Shown here: piece after piece, positions 7,893 through 9,780 of the stretch
Layout of the letters: each line of letters begins with the position of its first letter
Position numbering within the stretch: position 1 is the stretch's first letter
Assembly (NCBI GenBank): GCA_034180345.1
Contig: JAXFOQ010000029.1
Span: forward strand, 1-9,780
DNA: 9,780 nucleotides
Source: RGIG5681 sp034180345
GTDB lineage: Bacteria > Bacillota_I > Bacilli_A > Erysipelotrichales > Erysipelotrichaceae
Reading direction: 5' to 3'
The notes under the pieces: generated by a model
Databases searched by the model: none
Told to the model about the DNA's origin: nothing
Seen by the model: the letters and a program-made list of their open reading frames with translations, nothing else
Translations under genes and position numbers: made by a program

Positions 7893-8033
7893 CAAAAACC
7901 TAAAGGGTAGTAATTTCCCGGCTTCACCAGGTGGGTATTCTGTGTTTTGTTTAAGGTTTCTTTTCAGAATCACAACACAAACCAACGCAAATTCCCTATT
8001 AATACATGTAGGAAATACATATGCCCTTTAGGT
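7893..8033 (-). ncRNA. ssrS: Probable 6S RNA, compact form
   Basis: A stand-alone RNA gene lies between the ABC operon and miaB. Its ends form a perfect 10-bp closing stem (ACCTAAAGGG at 8033-8024 with CCCTTTAGGT at 7907-7898), followed by TTTTTGTT. After an internal loop a second stem pairs ATTTCC (8016-8011) with GGAAAT (7918-7913). An unpaired middle and an apical arm follow, with a TTCT-GAAA-AGAA hairpin and TGTGTT/AACACA pairing. This long rod with a central bubble is the 6S RNA shape, which mimics an open promoter and binds the housekeeping RNA polymerase. The 3' half contains, in order, GAAACCTTAAA, ACACA, CACCT and GAAGCCGGG, which resembles the corresponding part of E. coli 6S RNA (GAAGCCUUAAA, ACACA, CACCU, GAACCAAGGG). 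At about 136 nt it is shorter than the usual 160-200 nt, so the family call is tentative. SRP RNA, RNase P RNA and tmRNA signatures are absent. Confidence 0.62.
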
Positions 8034-8039
8034 AATTAC

Positions 8040-8068
8040 ATTATAGCTATTAACTTTTAATATTTTAA
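8040..8068 (-). promoter_or_regulatory. Promoter of the small RNA
   Basis: The -10 box is a perfect TATAAT (8045-8040). With a 17-nt spacer the -35 is TTAAAA (8068-8063), a weak match. Six nucleotides after the -10 box comes A8033, exactly the first base of the RNA closing stem. This fit of promoter to stem is the best evidence for an independent RNA gene here. Confidence 0.75.
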
Positions 8069-8089
8069 GTCTTGACATTAATAAAATAA

Positions 8090-8818
8090 TTATTTGATGA
8101 AATGTTGTAAAAACTCCTTAGTACGCCTATTTTCAGGATTGGTAAATATTTTTTCAGGACTGCCACTTTCCACGATAACTCCACCATCCATAAAGACAAT
8201 CTTATCAGCGATGTTTTTTGCAAATTCCATTTCATGAGTAACGATAATCATTGTTAAACCCTCCTTGCGCAATTCCTTAATCACTGCCAAAACATCCTTG
8301 ACCATCTCTGGATCTAAGGCACTTGTTGGCTCATCAAATAATAAAACCCTAGGTTCCATACAAAGAGCGCGGGCTATAGCTACGCGTTGTTTTTGACCAC
8401 CAGATAAATTATCGCTGGTAGCATAAGCAAATTTATCCATGCCAACCTTTTCAAGATACTTCATCGCTCTTTTGGTGGCTTCTTCCTTACTGATATTCAA
8501 AACCTTCATTTGGGCTATGGTACAATTTTTGATTACTGTCATATTTTTAAACAGATTAAAAGATTGGAAGACCATGCCTACCTTAGCCCGATATTTATTA
8601 ATATCACCAAGCTTATTAATATCTTTACCCTCAAAAATAATTTCCCCCTGATCGTGGGTTTCCAATTTATTAAGACATCTTAACAAGGTGCTTTTGCCCG
8701 AACCACTGGCTCCAATCAGACATACTATTTCTTTTTCTTCAATACTAAAGTCAACACCATTCAATACTTTTAAATGGCCAAAATTTTTATGTAAATTTTT
8801 AATTTCCATCAATTTCAT
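8090..8818 (-). CDS. Polar amino-acid ABC transporter ATP-binding protein (GlnQ/HisP type)
   Basis: This 242-residue protein is the ATPase that powers uptake by the permease encoded just upstream. All nucleotide-binding motifs are intact: Walker A GASGSGKST at 36-44, Q-loop Gln85, signature LSGGQ at 138-142, Walker B LLFDE at 159-163 followed by PTSALDPE, and H-loop His195. The length and the stretches VFQSFNLFKNMTV and THEMEFAKNIADKIVFMDGG are typical of the polar amino-acid uptake (PAAT) family. The amino acid (Gln, Glu, His, Arg, Cys and others are possible) cannot be told from the ATPase. The ATG at 8818 forms ATGA with the permease stop and has AAGGTG 5 nt upstream inside the permease C-terminal codons; an ATG three codons later lacks such a site. 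No hairpin terminator follows the stop codon, so transcripts may run into the small RNA gene. Confidence 0.93.
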   Translation of the reverse strand: MKLMEIKNLHKNFGHLKVLNGVDFSIEEKEIVCLIGASGSGKSTLLRCLNKLETHDQGEIIFEGKDINKLGDINKYRAKVGMVFQSFNLFKNMTVIKNCTIAQMKVLNISKEEATKRAMKYLEKVGMDKFAYATSDNLSGGQKQRVAIARALCMEPRVLLFDEPTSALDPEMVKDVLAVIKELRKEGLTMIIVTHEMEFAKNIADKIVFMDGGVIVESGSPEKIFTNPENRRTKEFLQHFIK

Positions 8819-9591
8819 AGTTTCACCTTAACCTTTATATGTTTATTAACAATGGATGTATCAGAACTTGGGTAGCTAGATTTGGTGTTATTTAATTTAT
8901 TTTCGATATATTTCAAAACATTACTAAAAATAATCGTCAACAACAAGTATATTAAAGCTGTAACTAGAAAAGTTTCCTTATACTTAAAAACACTGCCAGC
9001 AATCGAACTTGATTGAAAGAATAACTCCGTAACCGAAATAACATTCAATACCGAACTATCCTTGATATTAACAATCAATTCATTGCCCATGGCTGGAAAA
9101 GAATTTTTAATCGCCTGAGGAATAATGACATAAAGCATAGTTTGAATACCACTCATTCCCAAAGAGCGAGCAGCCTCCTTTTGTCCCTTGTCCACCGCCT
9201 GAATACCAGCTCTGATTATCTCTGACATATATGCCCCAGTATTAATAGAAACAATCACCATTCCAGCTATTAAGGGTGTCCAATTAACAATCGGTCTTAA
9301 TGAATGATAGATAAAAACAGCCTGTACCATCATCGGTGTACCTCTAAAAACCTCAATATAGAGTTTTGATAAAAACATTAAAATTTTTTTACTTAGTCTT
9401 TTTAATAAATGGCTATCAGCTTCAATTTCAACAGCTCTAAACCCACCAACCAAAAGACCAATAAACAAACCAACCACAGTACCCACAATCGAAATTATTA
9501 AGGTAAATTGAAGGCCATAAACAAATGATAGCCAATATTTATTAAAAATATTAACTGCTGTTTCTAAAATATTTGCGCTTAATACTAACAT
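8815..9591 (-). CDS. Polar amino-acid ABC transporter permease (HisM/GlnP type)
   Basis: This 258-residue integral membrane protein forms the channel of an amino-acid importer. Hydrophobic segments lie at about 24-50, 68-97, 103-122, 150-170 and 205-228, and the usual N-terminal FVYGLQFTLIISIVGT stretch opens the transmembrane part. The family signature FRGTPMMVQ (82-90) and the EAA cytoplasmic loop that docks with the ATPase (EAARSLGMSG...PQAI, 139-161) are both present. No substrate-binding domain is fused, unlike in some Bacillota, and no binding-protein gene lies downstream; one might be upstream of the window or elsewhere. The last 25 residues are a hydrophilic, Ser- and Lys-rich tail. 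The start ATG has only a weak SD-like AAGTGA. The stop overlaps the ATPase start by 4 nt, so a 1:1 pair is expected, probably working as a homodimeric permease. Confidence 0.92.
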   Translation of the reverse strand: MLVLSANILETAVNIFNKYWLSFVYGLQFTLIISIVGTVVGLFIGLLVGGFRAVEIEADSHLLKRLSKKILMFLSKLYIEVFRGTPMMVQAVFIYHSLRPIVNWTPLIAGMVIVSINTGAYMSEIIRAGIQAVDKGQKEAARSLGMSGIQTMLYVIIPQAIKNSFPAMGNELIVNIKDSSVLNVISVTELFFQSSSIAGSVFKYKETFLVTALIYLLLTIIFSNVLKYIENKLNNTKSSYPSSDTSIVNKHIKVKVKL

Positions 9592-9593
9592 AA

Positions 9594-9632
9594 TTATTCA
9601 CTTGCGGGCTGATTTTTAACAGCCTCAAACAT
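9594..9632 (-). CDS. Possible 12-codon leader peptide before the permease
   Basis: An ATG at 9632 preceded by AGGA (9-nt spacer) opens a frame for MFEAVKNQPASE and stops at TAA, two bases before the permease ATG. Seen alone it is weak: it is short and could be chance. It could be a translational leader, or the leftover C-terminus of a lost gene such as a binding protein. No run of one regulatory amino acid is present that would suggest classic attenuation. Confidence 0.2.
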   Translation of the reverse strand: MFEAVKNQPASE

Positions 9633-9780
9633 ATATTTATTCCTGGTATATTCTAATTAACTCATCTAATTAATGTTGATTAATGAATATACATTCTCCT
9701 TTTCTACCAATCTTTTATTAAACAGTGATTGGTTAACTGTTATTAAACTTTGTAGAATTGAAATGTGTGAATGTGGATTT
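9633..9780 (-). other. AT-rich upstream region of the ABC operon, no gene recognised
   Basis: This edge segment holds no recognisable gene. It contains two copies of TATTAAAC (9716-9723 and 9741-9748) flanking an AACAGT/ACTGTT inverted repeat (9721-9741), and two ATTAATG copies three bases apart (9669-9685). On the minus strand AAAAGGAG (about 9703-9696) looks like an SD, but the ATG that follows gives only a four-codon frame. No T-box antiterminator or SAM riboswitch motif is visible. The operon promoter must be here or further upstream, but no convincing -35/-10 pair stands out. Confidence 0.4.

Noticed and set aside
7893..8033. SRP (4.5S) RNA in the miaB upstream spacer
   Set aside because: The conserved SRP apical motif (GGAAGGAAGCAGC-like) is missing on both strands.
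8072..8100. Plus-strand TTGACA at 8072-8077 as a -35 box
   Set aside because: No -10 box at 16-18 nt; it would only drive antisense RNA into the ATPase gene.
9666..9779. 37-codon open minus-strand frame reaching the right edge
   Set aside because: AT-rich, no recognisable domain, no likeness to a binding-protein C-terminus; an upstream gene ending at 9666 is possible but not supported.
9763..9780. Plus-strand ATG opening MCECGF at the right edge
   Set aside because: Only six codons are visible and there is no clear SD; a divergent gene cannot be supported.
9592..9780. T-box or other riboswitch upstream of the amino-acid transporter
   Set aside because: No T-box antiterminator motif (GGGTGGNACC) and no long leader helices with a terminator are present.

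Overview
The window is AT-rich DNA with every credible gene on the minus strand, so transcription runs from high to low coordinates. TGA is used as a stop (ftsK, the ABC permease), so the standard bacterial code applies. Shine-Dalgarno sites are strong. The gene set (an RNase J2-like protein next to SpoIIIE/FtsK, MiaB, a polar amino-acid ABC transporter, an oxygen-sensitive glycyl-radical enzyme with its activase) suggests a low-GC, probably anaerobic or facultative member of the Bacillota. An Erysipelotrichia-type gut bacterium is a guess that the sequence alone does not prove.

Layout in the direction of transcription. 9780-9592 is an AT-rich leader with no convincing gene. 9591-8090 holds a two-gene ABC importer (permease and ATPase, ATGA overlap) with no substrate-binding protein in view. 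8068-7893 is a stand-alone small RNA unit: a TATAAT promoter, then a transcript of about 136 nt closed by a perfect 10-bp stem and followed by a T-tract. It is best explained as a short 6S RNA (ssrS). 7884-161 is a five-gene array: miaB (tRNA methylthiolation), an RNase J-like gene with a degenerate active site (rnjB-like), ftsK/spoIIIE (DNA translocase), yjjI (glycyl-radical enzyme of unknown substrate) and yjjW (its radical-SAM activase). Spacers are tiny or negative: 1 nt between rnjB and ftsK, an ATGA overlap between ftsK and yjjI, 14 nt of overlap between yjjI and yjjW. Several ribosome-binding sites lie inside the final codons of the gene before. The array ends in an intrinsic terminator at 162-135 that shares bases with the yjjW stop codon.

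The left edge (134 to 1) is the 5' end of a group II intron. Its first 134 nt follow the domain I layout of the class C (IIC) intron of Oceanobacillus iheyensis, and it sits right behind the terminator stem, the habitual target of class C introns. The rest, including any reverse transcriptase, lies outside the window.

The points most worth a second look are the glycyl-radical pair translationally coupled to a housekeeping DNA/RNA-processing operon, the RNase J-like protein with four of seven metal ligands changed, the compact 6S-like RNA, and the intron behind the terminator. I did not find a clearly new multi-gene defence or mobile system.
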